Origin: an uncultured Phascolarctobacterium sp.
GTDB lineage: Bacteria > Bacillota > Negativicutes > Acidaminococcales > Acidaminococcaceae
Reading direction: 5' to 3'
Length of the DNA: 43,265 bases
Assembly (NCBI GenBank): GCA_937901335.1
Contig: CALCHC010000148.1
Location: forward strand, 1 to 43,265
The position numbers and the translations under genes are program-made. Each line of letters begins with the position of its first letter. Position 1 is the first letter of the stretch. The notes under the pieces are model-generated. The model saw only the letters and a program-made list of their open reading frames with translations, had not been told where the DNA came from and ran no database searches. Below, piece by piece: positions 32,917 to 41,686 of this stretch.

Positions 32917-33373
32917 TTACAACAATCCTTCCTGTTACAGGTTGAACTGCTACCGTACAACTCACACCACTAAATTCGGAATGTTGCACTACCCATGTGC
33001 CACTATAAGTTGGACCACCATTTACACCAAACTGCACGTTAAACCTTTTAGGCCAAGTCAGTTCCACATTCCAACCATAATCGGCAAAACGTACCTGTTT
33101 TACTTTCTTGCCTTTCAAATAATAATCATAGCCACTACTTAACGACCGCAGATACCTTTGCTCACCTTCGCCAAAAAGCGCCTGTTGTTGAAGCTTGCGC
33201 ATATCTGCCGCCAAAAGATTAGCCGCCGCCCGCACTTGCCAACGAGCATACTGTTTGGAATAAGCAACGCTTTGAGGCAAGAGTACTCCTGCTAAAACTC
33301 CTAGCAATGCTACCACCGCCAAGACTTCTATTAAAAGGAAGCCTGCCTGTTTATTCAGATGCCTTGCTACCAC
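32903..33373 (-). CDS. Prepilin-type minor pseudopilin (GspH-like)
   Basis: A 156-aa protein with NKQAG|FLLIEVLAVVALLGVLAGVLLP, a good prepilin peptidase site with Glu at position 5, followed by a strand-rich globular domain of GspH/FimT size. The GTG at 33373 lacks a clear SD and lies 23 bases inside the major pilin gene, so it may depend on coupled translation. Confidence 0.7.
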   Translation of the reverse strand: MVARHLNKQAGFLLIEVLAVVALLGVLAGVLLPQSVAYSKQYARWQVRAAANLLAADMRKLQQQALFGEGEQRYLRSLSSGYDYYLKGKKVKQVRFADYGWNVELTWPKRFNVQFGVNGGPTYSGTWVVQHSEFSGVSCTVAVQPVTGRIVVSESE

Positions 33374-33713
33374 CAGAAGTCACTACTTCGCCTGCTGCAT
33401 TCTTACCAGTTAAAGTATAGGTTGTATCACTTGCAGTATAAACAAGCGCTTCACCCTTAGCATCCTTAAACTCACTAGTACCGGAAATATATTCCGTTTG
33501 CAAGGTTTCTAAATTAGTAGGCACACTGCCATTTTCCATTTTATACAACTGAATGGCTTGATCCACCATTGCCAAATCATTACGAAGTTTTGCGTTCTTA
33601 ACCTTAGTATTAGCACCATCTAAAGAAGGCATAATCATCGTAACCAATACACCCAAAAGAGCGGCAACTGCTACAACTTCAATCAAAGTAAAACCTGCTT
33701 GTCTGCTTTTCAT
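33351..33713 (-). CDS. Major prepilin/pseudopilin (GspG/PilA-like)
   Basis: A 120-aa protein with a textbook class III signal MKSRQAG|FTLIEVVAVAALLGVLV, an amphipathic helix (residues 35-60: NAKLRNDLAMVDQAIQLYKMENGSVP) and a short C-terminal strand region, the GspG pattern. Excellent SD (AAGGAGG) 6-8 bases before the ATG. As the second gene behind the PilC-like gene it is probably the main subunit of the fibre. Confidence 0.85.
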   Translation of the reverse strand: MKSRQAGFTLIEVVAVAALLGVLVTMIMPSLDGANTKVKNAKLRNDLAMVDQAIQLYKMENGSVPTNLETLQTEYISGTSEFKDAKGEALVYTASDTTYTLTGKNAAGEVVTSGGSKASE

Positions 33714-33725
33714 AAAAAATCCTCC

Positions 33726-34934
33726 TTATTTATATTCTGGTAATGCTGAAAATAATTCAAACAAAGGGCCAACTACGGAACATACTACAGTCGCAGTTAC
33801 AAGAGCCGCCATCAAAAGCAAAATAGGCGCCAAAATCTCTCGCAATTTTTCCAAACGGTCTCGTAAATCCTGCTCTAAAATATTTGCAGCTTCATTTAAA
33901 AGCTTGGGCAAATATCCTGTTTCTGCACCAATAACTATTAGTTCCGAAGTCAAAGGGGAGAACATTTCCGTAGCAGTTCCAAGTGCAGTGCTGATGGCTT
34001 CGCCACGACGCAGAGCAGCATTAAAAATTTTTAGCTGTCTTACCCGCTCCTTATGACGAATAGTTGCAGCAGCAAGTTCTACAGCTTCGGTAATATTGAT
34101 GCCTTTGTCCAAGAGCATGCTCAAAATCTTACAAAAGCGAATTTCTAAAGCCATAGCGTATAAGTTACGCACTATCGGTAATCTCAGGCAAAACTCTACA
34201 ATTATTTGACGTCTATAATAAATGTAGAAAAACATTGCTACCAAACTCAAGCAGACTGCTACGCCGTTGCCTATCAGAAAATTACTAATCTGCACTGCAA
34301 ATTGCAAAATTCTGTTGGGTGGAGCACCTAAACTGCTATAAACACTAGCTAACATTGGCAACACATAGAGCAAAAAGAATATTAACACGCCTACCGAAGC
34401 AAATAGTAGAAATAGCGGATACAAAGTTGCTTTATAAAGGAATTGCTTTAATTCCTGTTGCTTCTTGTAGAAGTCAGCAATCTCTAAAAACACATTGTTT
34501 AGTTCGCCGCTTCGTTCACCTGCTGCAACTAAGGTCACTGCCAAATTGGAAAATGTTTTACCGCATTTCTGCATAGCACTTGCTAAAGAAGAACCTTCTT
34601 GCAAATAACCTACAAGCTTTACGGCAACCTTTCCAATTACAACGTCAGTTCTTTGTTTTAAAAGCTCCATCCCGTCTAGTAACGGAACGCCACTGTTCAA
34701 AATAGTTGCAAGCTGTTTGAAAAAGACTATCTTTTGCTTATCTGTCAAAGTACTTGGCGAACCCAAAAGCTTTTCTTGCAACGATGACCAAGTGCTTTCT
34801 TTTACTTGCAGTCTTACCACGAAGCCGTAGTTGTTGCGCACCAAACTACATGCTTCCGCTTCTGACTTAGCTCGTAATTTTCCAGAAAGCAACTTGCCAC
34901 TGCGAGTACGTGCTTGCCACGAAAACTCCTGCAC
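33726..34934 (-). CDS. PilC/GspF-type inner membrane assembly protein
   Basis: A 402-aa polytopic protein with two repeated GspF domains (about 66-190 and 265-390) and three membrane helices. Family markers are FFKQLATILNSGVPLLDGMELL, AGERSGELNNVFLEIADFYKKQ, RFCKILSMLLDKGINITEAVE and ETGYLPKLLNEAANILEQ. It recruits the assembly ATPase at the membrane. The GTG at 34934 is 7 bases after GGAGG; a GTG two codons earlier is too close to the SD. It is the first gene of the pilin operon; no GspE/PilB ATPase precedes it. Confidence 0.92.
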   Translation of the reverse strand: MQEFSWQARTRSGKLLSGKLRAKSEAEACSLVRNNYGFVVRLQVKESTWSSLQEKLLGSPSTLTDKQKIVFFKQLATILNSGVPLLDGMELLKQRTDVVIGKVAVKLVGYLQEGSSLASAMQKCGKTFSNLAVTLVAAGERSGELNNVFLEIADFYKKQQELKQFLYKATLYPLFLLFASVGVLIFFLLYVLPMLASVYSSLGAPPNRILQFAVQISNFLIGNGVAVCLSLVAMFFYIYYRRQIIVEFCLRLPIVRNLYAMALEIRFCKILSMLLDKGINITEAVELAAATIRHKERVRQLKIFNAALRRGEAISTALGTATEMFSPLTSELIVIGAETGYLPKLLNEAANILEQDLRDRLEKLREILAPILLLMAALVTATVVCSVVGPLFELFSALPEYK

Positions 34935-35080
34935 CTTCACACCTCCCTTCGTCTATAAATACTATTCTGTATAAAATTCACTTCGCCTGTTTTTATTTTG
35001 CGATGTTGTGAAATCCACGTGAATTTTTAAGAAAAATTTTTGATTTTTTAAAAGAAACTTTTATTTTCTCCCAACCAGTC

Positions 35081-35109
35081 TTGACTCGATATGTTTTATC
35101 ATATAAACT
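35081..35109 (+). promoter_or_regulatory. Sigma-A promoter of the toxin-antitoxin pair
   Basis: TTGACT (35081-35086), a 17-base spacer and TAAACT (35104-35109), 32 bases before the toxin ATG. Confidence 0.65.
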
Positions 35110-35141
35110 TGAAGTAACCAAAAATGCAAAGGGGTTTTGGA

Positions 35142-35504
35142 ATGGCAAAATTTAAAGTTTTGTTTTACCAGAAGGCTGACGGTTCTGAACCGGTTAAGCA
35201 GTTTTTAAACAGCCTCGACAAGAAGATGCGTGCCAAAATGGTACGCACTATTGAAGCATTACAAAATAACGGTAACGATTTACGTGAACCGTATTCAAAA
35301 CATCTCGACGATGGAATTTTTGAATTAAGAGCCAAAGTTGGCACAGACATCTCAAGAGTTTTGTATTTTTTCTTTATAGATCAGCGTGTTATTTTAACCA
35401 ATGGTTTTATAAAGAAAACTCAAAAGACACCTAAAAAAGAAATTAATCTCGCTAAGAAATACCGAAATGATTTCTTACAAAGAGAGGAGCAGTACCATGA
35501 GTGA
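35142..35504 (+). CDS. RelE/HigB-like (Gp49 type) toxin
   Basis: A 120-aa protein of the phage-derived Gp49-like/HigB group. Features: VKQFLNSLDKKMRAKMVRTIEALQ, FELRAKVGTDISRVLYFFF and ILTNGFIKKTQKTPKKEINLA with the final helix. Such toxins cut mRNA on the ribosome. Gene order toxin-then-antitoxin also fits HigBA. The ATG at 35142 is 7 bases after GGGG; the longer frame starts at an ATG before this SD. It overlaps the antitoxin gene by 8 bases. Confidence 0.9.
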   Translation: MAKFKVLFYQKADGSEPVKQFLNSLDKKMRAKMVRTIEALQNNGNDLREPYSKHLDDGIFELRAKVGTDISRVLYFFFIDQRVILTNGFIKKTQKTPKKEINLAKKYRNDFLQREEQYHE

Positions 35505-35784
35505 TTTTAATGAATATTTGGCAGAGCAATTAAAAGATGATGAATTTAAAAAAGAATACGAAGCATTAGAACCAGAGTTTGCCATTATTCAAGCATTAAT
35601 TGATGCTCGTAAAAAAAATGGTATTACTCAAAAAGAGCTTTCTCAACGTACAGGTATTACCCAAGCTGACATAAGTAAGTTAGAAAACGGAAACGCTAAT
35701 CCTTCTGTAAGAACGCTGAAAAAACTTGCAAGCGGTCTGAATATGAGATTAAAAATTGAGTTTGTTCCTTTAGTAAATGCATAA
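35497..35784 (+). CDS. HigA-like XRE-family antitoxin
   Basis: A 95-aa protein with a Xre-type helix-turn-helix in the second half (ITQKELSQRTGITQADISKLENGNANPSVRTLKKLA) and an acidic N-terminal helix that may contact the toxin. It would neutralise the upstream toxin and repress the operon. The ATG at 35497 follows GGAG by 7 bases and overlaps the toxin stop; a 10-codon upstream extension is rejected. Confidence 0.92.
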   Translation: MSDFNEYLAEQLKDDEFKKEYEALEPEFAIIQALIDARKKNGITQKELSQRTGITQADISKLENGNANPSVRTLKKLASGLNMRLKIEFVPLVNA

Positions 35785-35791
35785 CTAGTAA

Positions 35792-35829
35792 AAAAGCAGG
35801 TAACTCACAATTGAGTTACCTGCTTTTGT
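35792..35829. terminator. Bidirectional terminator
   Basis: A perfect 16-bp stem (35792-35807 with 35812-35827) and a CAAT loop between the convergent antitoxin and nuclease-like genes. Confidence 0.9.
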
Positions 35830-35844
35830 GTTTTTACGATTGTT

Positions 35845-36954
35845 TCAATCAACTTTTTTAATTTCCTCAAGCATCCATTTCAGATACGCCACAAACGCGG
35901 TATATTTTTCATCATCTTCTAACAATCCTAAAGGATAAGAAGGATACTTATCAGCTCTTTGTTCATCAACTTTAATGCCAAGAGCATTCTCTAACTTATC
36001 TTTTCTAAACACTCGTAATTCTTCATTATCAAACGGTCTAATAAAATACGCAAATTGAAATTCTAATCTAACATCTTTAGAATGTACAGGTACTCGTACA
36101 AAATAATGTTTCTTTCCTTTAGAATCCACATGCATAATCATTACGCTTGCATGATCTTTTCCCTCTCCATACCAAAAAGTACAACCAATAGCCTCACATT
36201 CATCCAAAAGTTTATCTATCAACTTAGCCTGATTAGAGCCGCCTACATTAATGACATCTTCCAAAAAGCTTTCTCTATCCCACTTCCTCTTCTCTGTCTT
36301 TTTGGTAATATTAGCTTGCAATGTTTGACCTAAGACTTTAGGAACTAAAATTTGTCTTTTACCATTTTCTACATATTGTTTTATTTCAATACCTAAAACT
36401 TCAGTATTAACCATTTGATTATTCAAAAATTCTATTATGCGCAACAAAGTACTTGGTATCTGGTCTGCTACAAAAATCAATTTTATTTTAGCAAGCCTCA
36501 AATTGTTCTCAAAATCCTTCCAGAACTTTTCTACATCACCATCATCAAAACCGTATTCTTCTACAATGTTACCACCATTATCTTCAAATTTTTTCTTTAT
36601 ATCTTCAATATCCCAATACAAAGTAGCATTGGCAGCATAGTCTAACATTTGTCCTACAACTTCACGACGAATACGAGTATCAGTAGAACGTTTTACTTCC
36701 ACTAGAATGGGAGTAGCATTTTTATCAACAAAAAGATGGTCTAAAAACCATTGACTACTACCACCGTCATATTCAGGAACACCCATTTCGCGAGAAAGCA
36801 AAACCCATTTACCATTTTCTTCTTCGCCTTCCCCAGTTAATAAGGCAGGATAATCTTCTAAAAGCTTTTGGAAAATATCTTCGCTATTATATGCAGTCTC
36901 TTTCAAAGTAGTTAATTTCCCATTCTCATCTTTCAAATAAATTACATTCGCCAT
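35845..36954 (-). CDS. PD-(D/E)XK nuclease-fold protein, unknown function
   Basis: A 369-aa protein. The N-terminal part holds a PD-(D/E)XK motif set: FLDHLFVD (D72), ILVEVKRS (E86-V-K88) and a following helix with GQMLDYA (Q102), as in RecB/NucS-like and restriction-type nucleases. The C-terminal half (about 215-369) is unassigned and contains a strand region with RVPVHSKDVRLEFQFAYFI. I cannot name a family. GGAGG lies before the ATG. It is a single gene, convergent with the toxin-antitoxin pair; a defence role is suggested by the fold and neighbours only. The 185 bases upstream hold little: only weak AT-rich promoter-like sequence and the his terminator. Confidence 0.75.
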   Translation of the reverse strand: MANVIYLKDENGKLTTLKETAYNSEDIFQKLLEDYPALLTGEGEEENGKWVLLSREMGVPEYDGGSSQWFLDHLFVDKNATPILVEVKRSTDTRIRREVVGQMLDYAANATLYWDIEDIKKKFEDNGGNIVEEYGFDDGDVEKFWKDFENNLRLAKIKLIFVADQIPSTLLRIIEFLNNQMVNTEVLGIEIKQYVENGKRQILVPKVLGQTLQANITKKTEKRKWDRESFLEDVINVGGSNQAKLIDKLLDECEAIGCTFWYGEGKDHASVMIMHVDSKGKKHYFVRVPVHSKDVRLEFQFAYFIRPFDNEELRVFRKDKLENALGIKVDEQRADKYPSYPLGLLEDDEKYTAFVAYLKWMLEEIKKVD

Positions 36955-37081
36955 AATGAAGCCTCCTAATTTATTTAAGATATTATTCTATTTTTATTAT
37001 AACACCGTCAATGGTCAATTTTTGACACATTACCATATCACATAAAAATTTTCTTACATTTATCTTTCATAACTAAAACTC

Positions 37082-37113
37082 AAAAAAGACTCATACATTT
37101 CTATAGAAGTCTA
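37082..37113 (-). terminator. Likely terminator of the his operon
   Basis: On the minus strand AGACT ... AGTCT closes a loop with partial inner pairing and is followed by six T residues. The stem is short. Confidence 0.45.
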
Positions 37114-37139
37114 TATAAAAATGGCTATGGACTTTCATT

Positions 37140-37799
37140 TTAATACTTACTATTATTCTCTTTCGCTCTTCTACCACCCAATTCCGCAAGCAGCTCATTA
37201 GGAGTAATGTTGTGGTACGCAAGCAGTACTAGGCAGTGATACCACAAGTCGGACATTTCATAGAGTACTTCGTCTTTAGCATGGTTTTTAGAAGCAATGA
37301 TAGTTTCTGCTGCTTCTTCGCCAACCTTTTTAAGAATCTTGTCTTGACCGGAAGTGAACAAATACTTGGTGTAAGATTTTTCTCCACCATTTTCGCGTTT
37401 TTCTTGAATTACGCGGTACAGTTCACTCAACACACCAGGAATACCGTCCATTTCGGGAACAGGCAAATTATCACGTTTCCACAACAAATTATGGAAGCAA
37501 GAATATTCGCCAGTATGGCAAGCTACGCCAGTTTGTTCAACTTGCACCAAAAGGCTATCGCCATCACAATCATAACTGATGTTCACAACCTTTTGCAAAT
37601 TACCACTGGTTGCACCCTTATTCCAAAGTTCTTGGCGACTACGGCTCCAAAACCAAGTGTAACCAGTTTCTATGGTACGAGCCAAAGATTCGCCATTCAT
37701 ATAAGCAAGCATTACTACGGCATTGGTGCGCACATCTTGAACAACGGCAGGCACCAAACCTTTTTCATCAAATTTAATTTTAGAGAAATCAATTTGCAT
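37140..37799 (-). CDS. hisIE: Bifunctional phosphoribosyl-AMP cyclohydrolase / phosphoribosyl-ATP pyrophosphatase
   Basis: A 219-aa fusion catalysing steps 2 and 3 of histidine synthesis. The HisI domain (1-115) has WFWSRSRQELWNKGATSGN, DCDGDSLLVQVEQTGVACHTGEYSCF with metal-binding Asp and Cys. The HisE domain (120-219) has the EAAETIIA and EMSDLWYHCLVLL acidic pairs. Its ATG overlaps the hisF stop by one base (TAATG). Last gene of the operon. Confidence 0.97.
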   Translation of the reverse strand: MQIDFSKIKFDEKGLVPAVVQDVRTNAVVMLAYMNGESLARTIETGYTWFWSRSRQELWNKGATSGNLQKVVNISYDCDGDSLLVQVEQTGVACHTGEYSCFHNLLWKRDNLPVPEMDGIPGVLSELYRVIQEKRENGGEKSYTKYLFTSGQDKILKKVGEEAAETIIASKNHAKDEVLYEMSDLWYHCLVLLAYHNITPNELLAELGGRRAKENNSKY

Positions 37800-38557
37800 T
37801 ATATTCTCACCTCGATACCTCTATCACGCAGATACTCCTTCACCTGTTGAATAGTGAAGGTTTTATAGTGAAAGACGGAAGCTGCCAAAACTGCATCAGC
37901 ACCGCCTTCAGCAAGCACTTCATAAAAATCTTCAAGCTTTCCTGCACCGCCACTAGCGATTACAGGAACATTTACCGCTTCACTCACGGCTTTTGTCAGC
38001 GGAATGTCATAACCATTTTTAGTGCCGTCTGCATCCATACTGGTTAAGAGAATTTCCCCTGCACCAAGGGCTACACCTTGCTTCGCCCATTCTACAGCGT
38101 CAATACCAGTAGGAGTACGACCGCCATGCACATAAACTTCCCATTTATTTTCACCACAACGACGAGCATCAATGGCAAGAACGATGCATTGACTACCAAA
38201 AAGTTTAGCACCTTCCGCAATCAGTTGAGGGTTATTCACCGCCGCAGAGTTTACGGAAGTTTTATCCGCCCCAGCACGCAAGGCATTACGAATATCATCA
38301 ACAGTACTAATACCTCCACCAACGGTCAAAGGCATAAATACTTCGCCTGCAGTTTTGTTGATAACGTCAAGCATTGCTTTACGTTCTTCAACGGAAGCAG
38401 TTATATCTAAAAATACCAGTTCGTCTGCACCTTCAAGGTCGTAAGTCGCCGCCAATTCTACAGGGTCGCCTGCGTCACGCAAGCCAACGAAATTAGTACC
38501 TTTTACCACGCGTCCAGCTTTAACGTCTAAGCAGGGAATGATTCTTTTTGTATGCAT
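37799..38557 (-). CDS. hisF: Imidazole glycerol phosphate synthase, cyclase subunit
   Basis: A 252-aa (beta-alpha)8 enzyme that uses ammonia from HisH to close the imidazole ring and release AICAR. Asp catalytic residues are in IPCLDVKAGRVVKG and LTSMDADGTKNGYD; phosphate loops are LTVGGGI and VIASGGAG. GGAGGG precedes the ATG at 38557; the frame extends into hisA and is trimmed. There is 1 base between the hisA stop and this start. Confidence 0.97.
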   Translation of the reverse strand: MHTKRIIPCLDVKAGRVVKGTNFVGLRDAGDPVELAATYDLEGADELVFLDITASVEERKAMLDVINKTAGEVFMPLTVGGGISTVDDIRNALRAGADKTSVNSAAVNNPQLIAEGAKLFGSQCIVLAIDARRCGENKWEVYVHGGRTPTGIDAVEWAKQGVALGAGEILLTSMDADGTKNGYDIPLTKAVSEAVNVPVIASGGAGKLEDFYEVLAEGGADAVLAASVFHYKTFTIQQVKEYLRDRGIEVRI

Positions 38558-38558
38558 C

Positions 38559-39287
38559 TTAACCCTCCTTCGCCAAAGCGAGAGCTTCAACCAAATCAAC
38601 TGCGCCAGTGTAAATTGCTTTACCAATAATACAACCAGTTACACCGTCTTTTTGATAAGGCAACAAATTCTTAATATCTTGGATGGAAGCAACGCCACCG
38701 CTGGCAATTACTTCAATCCCACCCGCACGAGCAATTTCCGCTGTAGCTTCAACATTCACGCCAGTAAGCATACCATCGCGGCTAATATCGGTGTAAATGA
38801 TTTTATCCACGCCATATTGCGCCATTTGTTTAGCAAGTTCAGTAGCAGCAACGCCACTGCCTTTCCCCCAACCTTCAATGGCAACCTCACCATTTTTAGC
38901 ATCAATGCCAACAGCAATATGTCCCGGGAAATTTTTGCAAGCTTCATCAACCAGCTGCGGATTTTTCACAGCAGCACTACCCAAAATCAAACGGGTAACG
39001 CCTAATTCCAAAAGCTTTTCGATGGCTTGCATATTACGGATACCACCGCCCAATTGGACAGGAATGTTTACCGCTTCTAAAATGCGTTTGATAACAGGAA
39101 TATTTTTACCTTCGCCGGCAAGGGCACCGTCAAGATCAACAAGGTGCAAAAATTCTGCACCACACGCCGCCCATTTCAGCGCCATTTCTGCAGGGTCATC
39201 TGCAAAAACAGTTTCCGCATCAAAACGACCTTCAGTTAAACGTACGCAGCGACCGCCGCGGATATCTATTGCAGGATAAATAATCAA
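38559..39287 (-). CDS. hisA: ProFAR isomerase
   Basis: A 242-aa isomerase of the HisA/HisF barrel family. Catalytic Asp residues lie in IYPAIDIRGGRCVRL and IIYTDISRDGML; phosphate loops are VQLGGGI and VIASGGV. The start is probably TTG at 39287, 8 bases after AAGGAG, giving the usual MIIYPAIDIRGG; a GTG three codons earlier abuts the SD. Confidence 0.96.
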   Translation of the reverse strand: MIIYPAIDIRGGRCVRLTEGRFDAETVFADDPAEMALKWAACGAEFLHLVDLDGALAGEGKNIPVIKRILEAVNIPVQLGGGIRNMQAIEKLLELGVTRLILGSAAVKNPQLVDEACKNFPGHIAVGIDAKNGEVAIEGWGKGSGVAATELAKQMAQYGVDKIIYTDISRDGMLTGVNVEATAEIARAGGIEVIASGGVASIQDIKNLLPYQKDGVTGCIIGKAIYTGAVDLVEALALAKEG

Positions 39288-39299
39288 AACGATCACTCC

Positions 39300-39905
39300 T
39301 TACAGTTCAACAAATTTTTTCAGCAAGCCCAAGCCTGCACGACTGGACTTTTCAGGATGGAATTGGAAGGCATGCACATTACCTCTGCCAACAGAAGCAG
39401 TTACTTCCATTCCGTAATCGCAAACGGAAGTGATAATACTTTTATCTTCTGGTTCACAGTGGAAGCTATGTACAAAATAAACAAATTCGCCCTCTGCTTC
39501 GCTAAGCAAGGGAGATTCATTTTTTACGTACAGTTTATTCCAGCCCATATGGGGAATTTTATGACTGGTCTTCAAATATTTTACTTGTCCTTTAAAATAA
39601 CCCAAGCCTGGGACACCGGGAGCTTCATCGCTACCTTCAAAGAGCACTTGCATGCCTAGGCAAATTCCTAAAAAAGGCTTGCCACTTTCCAAAAGCTCCA
39701 TAATTAAAGGTACAAGACCGGATTTGTGCAAATTCGCCATACAGTCACCAAAAGCGCCAACACCCGGCAAAATTACTTTTTCTGCCTTGGCAATTACTTC
39801 TTTATCCGCAGTGATGATAGGCTTGCCACCCACTGCAGCAATTGCTTTTGTGACGCTGTGCAAATTGCCCATACCGTAATCTATAATTACAACTTCTTTA
39901 CTCAT
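39300..39905 (-). CDS. hisH: Imidazole glycerol phosphate synthase, glutaminase subunit
   Basis: A 201-aa class I glutamine amidotransferase that feeds ammonia to HisF. The nucleophile Cys is in FLGICLGMQ and the His/Glu pair in FQFHPEKS; the oxyanion region LPGVGAF is present. Start overlaps the hisB stop by 4 bases (ATGA), with AAGGA upstream. Confidence 0.97.
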   Translation of the reverse strand: MSKEVVIIDYGMGNLHSVTKAIAAVGGKPIITADKEVIAKAEKVILPGVGAFGDCMANLHKSGLVPLIMELLESGKPFLGICLGMQVLFEGSDEAPGVPGLGYFKGQVKYLKTSHKIPHMGWNKLYVKNESPLLSEAEGEFVYFVHSFHCEPEDKSIITSVCDYGMEVTASVGRGNVHAFQFHPEKSSRAGLGLLKKFVEL

Positions 39906-40486
39906 AACAATCCTTTACTGCTCATTACGCCTTGCACTCTGTCGTCAAAAGCAACAGCTTCCGCCAACGCACGAGCAAAGCCTTTGAACATGGCTTCTAT
40001 AATATGGTGAGTGTTCTTGCCGTACAAAACTCTGATGTGCAAGGTAATACCTGCGGTCATTGCCACAGCACGGAAGAATTCTTCGGTCATTTCTGCTTCG
40101 TAAATGCCAAGCTGAACTTTAGGAATGTCCGCATCAAAAACAAGATACGGTCTGCCGGAGAAATCCATTACCACTTGCACCAAAGCTTCATCCATAGGCA
40201 GGAAGCAATTACCATAGCGATGGATTCCTGCTTTATCGCCAATAGCTTCTTTTAATGCTTGACCAAGAACGATACCGCAGTCTTCTACAGTGTGGTGGCT
40301 ATCCACATCAAGATCACCAACTGCTTTCAAAGTTAAATCGCTAAAGCTGTGTTTAGCAAACAAAGTCAGCATATGGTCAAAAAAGCCAATGCCTGTATTA
40401 ACTTGGCAGATACCGGTACCATCAAGGTTCAGTTCTGCAAAAATTTCAGTTTCTAAAGTTTTACGTTCAACGCTGCCACATCTCAT
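39902..40486 (-). CDS. hisB: Imidazoleglycerol-phosphate dehydratase
   Basis: A 194-aa Mn-dependent dehydratase of the stand-alone type (no HisB-N phosphatase domain). Metal-binding motifs are GFFDHML, DSHHTVEDCGI, MDEALV and THHIIEAMFK. The ATG at 40486 follows GGAGG and overlaps the hisC stop by 4 bases; an ATG six codons earlier precedes that SD. Confidence 0.97.
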   Translation of the reverse strand: MRCGSVERKTLETEIFAELNLDGTGICQVNTGIGFFDHMLTLFAKHSFSDLTLKAVGDLDVDSHHTVEDCGIVLGQALKEAIGDKAGIHRYGNCFLPMDEALVQVVMDFSGRPYLVFDADIPKVQLGIYEAEMTEEFFRAVAMTAGITLHIRVLYGKNTHHIIEAMFKGFARALAEAVAFDDRVQGVMSSKGLL

Positions 40487-41682
40487 AATTGTACCTCCGT
40501 ACATAATGCAGTAAGCTTTTGTAAAATGGTTAAGTTTTCTTCAGGAGTACCTACGGTTACACGCAAGCAGCCTGTAAGTTTAGCATGACCACTATAGTCG
40601 CGGACGAGAATGCTGTTTTCCATTAAGTATTTAAACATCATCTTGCCACTTGCAACTTGGGGAGTGAGGCTACGGTCGCGATATTTTCTTTCATAAGCAA
40701 GTGCCAAAGATTTGGTCAACTCATCTTGAGCACAGAAGGTTACGAAATTAGTAGCAGTAGGCCAAACTTTAAAACCAAGCTTCGCCAAATACGCCGCCAT
40801 TTTATCCCGTTCACTGCGAACAAGTTTAATTTGTTCTTTATATAAGTCTTTGTTTTCGTACAAAGTCTTTGCCACCATCAAGGTATAAGCATTTACGTGA
40901 TAAGGCAAAAGTGCTTTTCCTAACAAACGCATTACGCCTGCAGCACCTACTGCGTAACCGCAACGCAAGCCTGCCAAACCGTAAGCTTTGGAGAAAGTAC
41001 GGAACACCATCAAATTGCTGTACTTGCCTACCAAGCTCAATGTAGACCCTGCTACAAGCCACAGCTTATTTAAAGGACGCATATCAGTAGGCGGAACTTC
41101 CTTGCCATCAGCAAATTCCATATAAGCTTCGTCCATAATTACAGGACACTCTACATTAGCAATAATCTTTTCCATATCTGCTAAAGAATTATAGTTGCCA
41201 GTGGGGTTATTGGGATTACAAACGATTAGGAGCGCAGGACGCTCTCTTTCGCAGAACTCAATAACAACATCCGGATCAACATAACCTTCTTCAGTCAAAG
41301 GGTAAGGAGCAGCAACGCTATCGCTTAAAGTTGCGTACTCACCATACATGGAAAAGGACGGATAAGGAACGGCAATCTTCTTGCCATACCCGCCAAATAC
41401 ATAGCAAGCAACTTGCAAGAGTTCGCTGGAACCATTACCAATTTTCACATTAGCAATGTCTAAATCCAGCTCTTGAGCAATCGCTTCGCACAAGTTTTCA
41501 GATTTAATAGGAGGATAACGATTAAAGGGAAAGCTTTGTGTTCTTTCCAGAACAGCTTGGCGCACCGCTTCGGGCATTTCGTAATTACTTTCGTTAGCAT
41601 TTACGATGATGTCTGCTGCAACGTGCTCTACAGAATATTCTTCCATAGCTTCCAAGCCTTTGCGAATTGCAAAATCTGCCAT
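40483..41682 (-). CDS. hisC: Histidinol-phosphate aminotransferase (with insertions)
   Basis: A 399-aa PLP enzyme of the HisC/class I-II aminotransferase type. The PLP Lys is in FRTFSKAYGLAGLRCGY, the Asp/Tyr pair in IMDEAYMEF, and NPNNPTG is intact. It is about 40 aa longer than typical HisC because of two insertions: about 20 residues between AYMEFADGKE and NLMVFRTFSK, and a Lys/Arg-rich one between FVTFCAQDE and YLMENSILVRDYS. The reading frame is open through both, so it is not a frameshift. There are 4 bases between the hisD stop and its ATG. Confidence 0.95.
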   Translation of the reverse strand: MADFAIRKGLEAMEEYSVEHVAADIIVNANESNYEMPEAVRQAVLERTQSFPFNRYPPIKSENLCEAIAQELDLDIANVKIGNGSSELLQVACYVFGGYGKKIAVPYPSFSMYGEYATLSDSVAAPYPLTEEGYVDPDVVIEFCERERPALLIVCNPNNPTGNYNSLADMEKIIANVECPVIMDEAYMEFADGKEVPPTDMRPLNKLWLVAGSTLSLVGKYSNLMVFRTFSKAYGLAGLRCGYAVGAAGVMRLLGKALLPYHVNAYTLMVAKTLYENKDLYKEQIKLVRSERDKMAAYLAKLGFKVWPTATNFVTFCAQDELTKSLALAYERKYRDRSLTPQVASGKMMFKYLMENSILVRDYSGHAKLTGCLRVTVGTPEENLTILQKLTALCTEVQL

Positions 41683-41686
41683 AGGC

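Noticed and set aside
35015..35025. Second parS site (CACGTGA)
   Set aside because: Only the central bases match; the outer arms do not.
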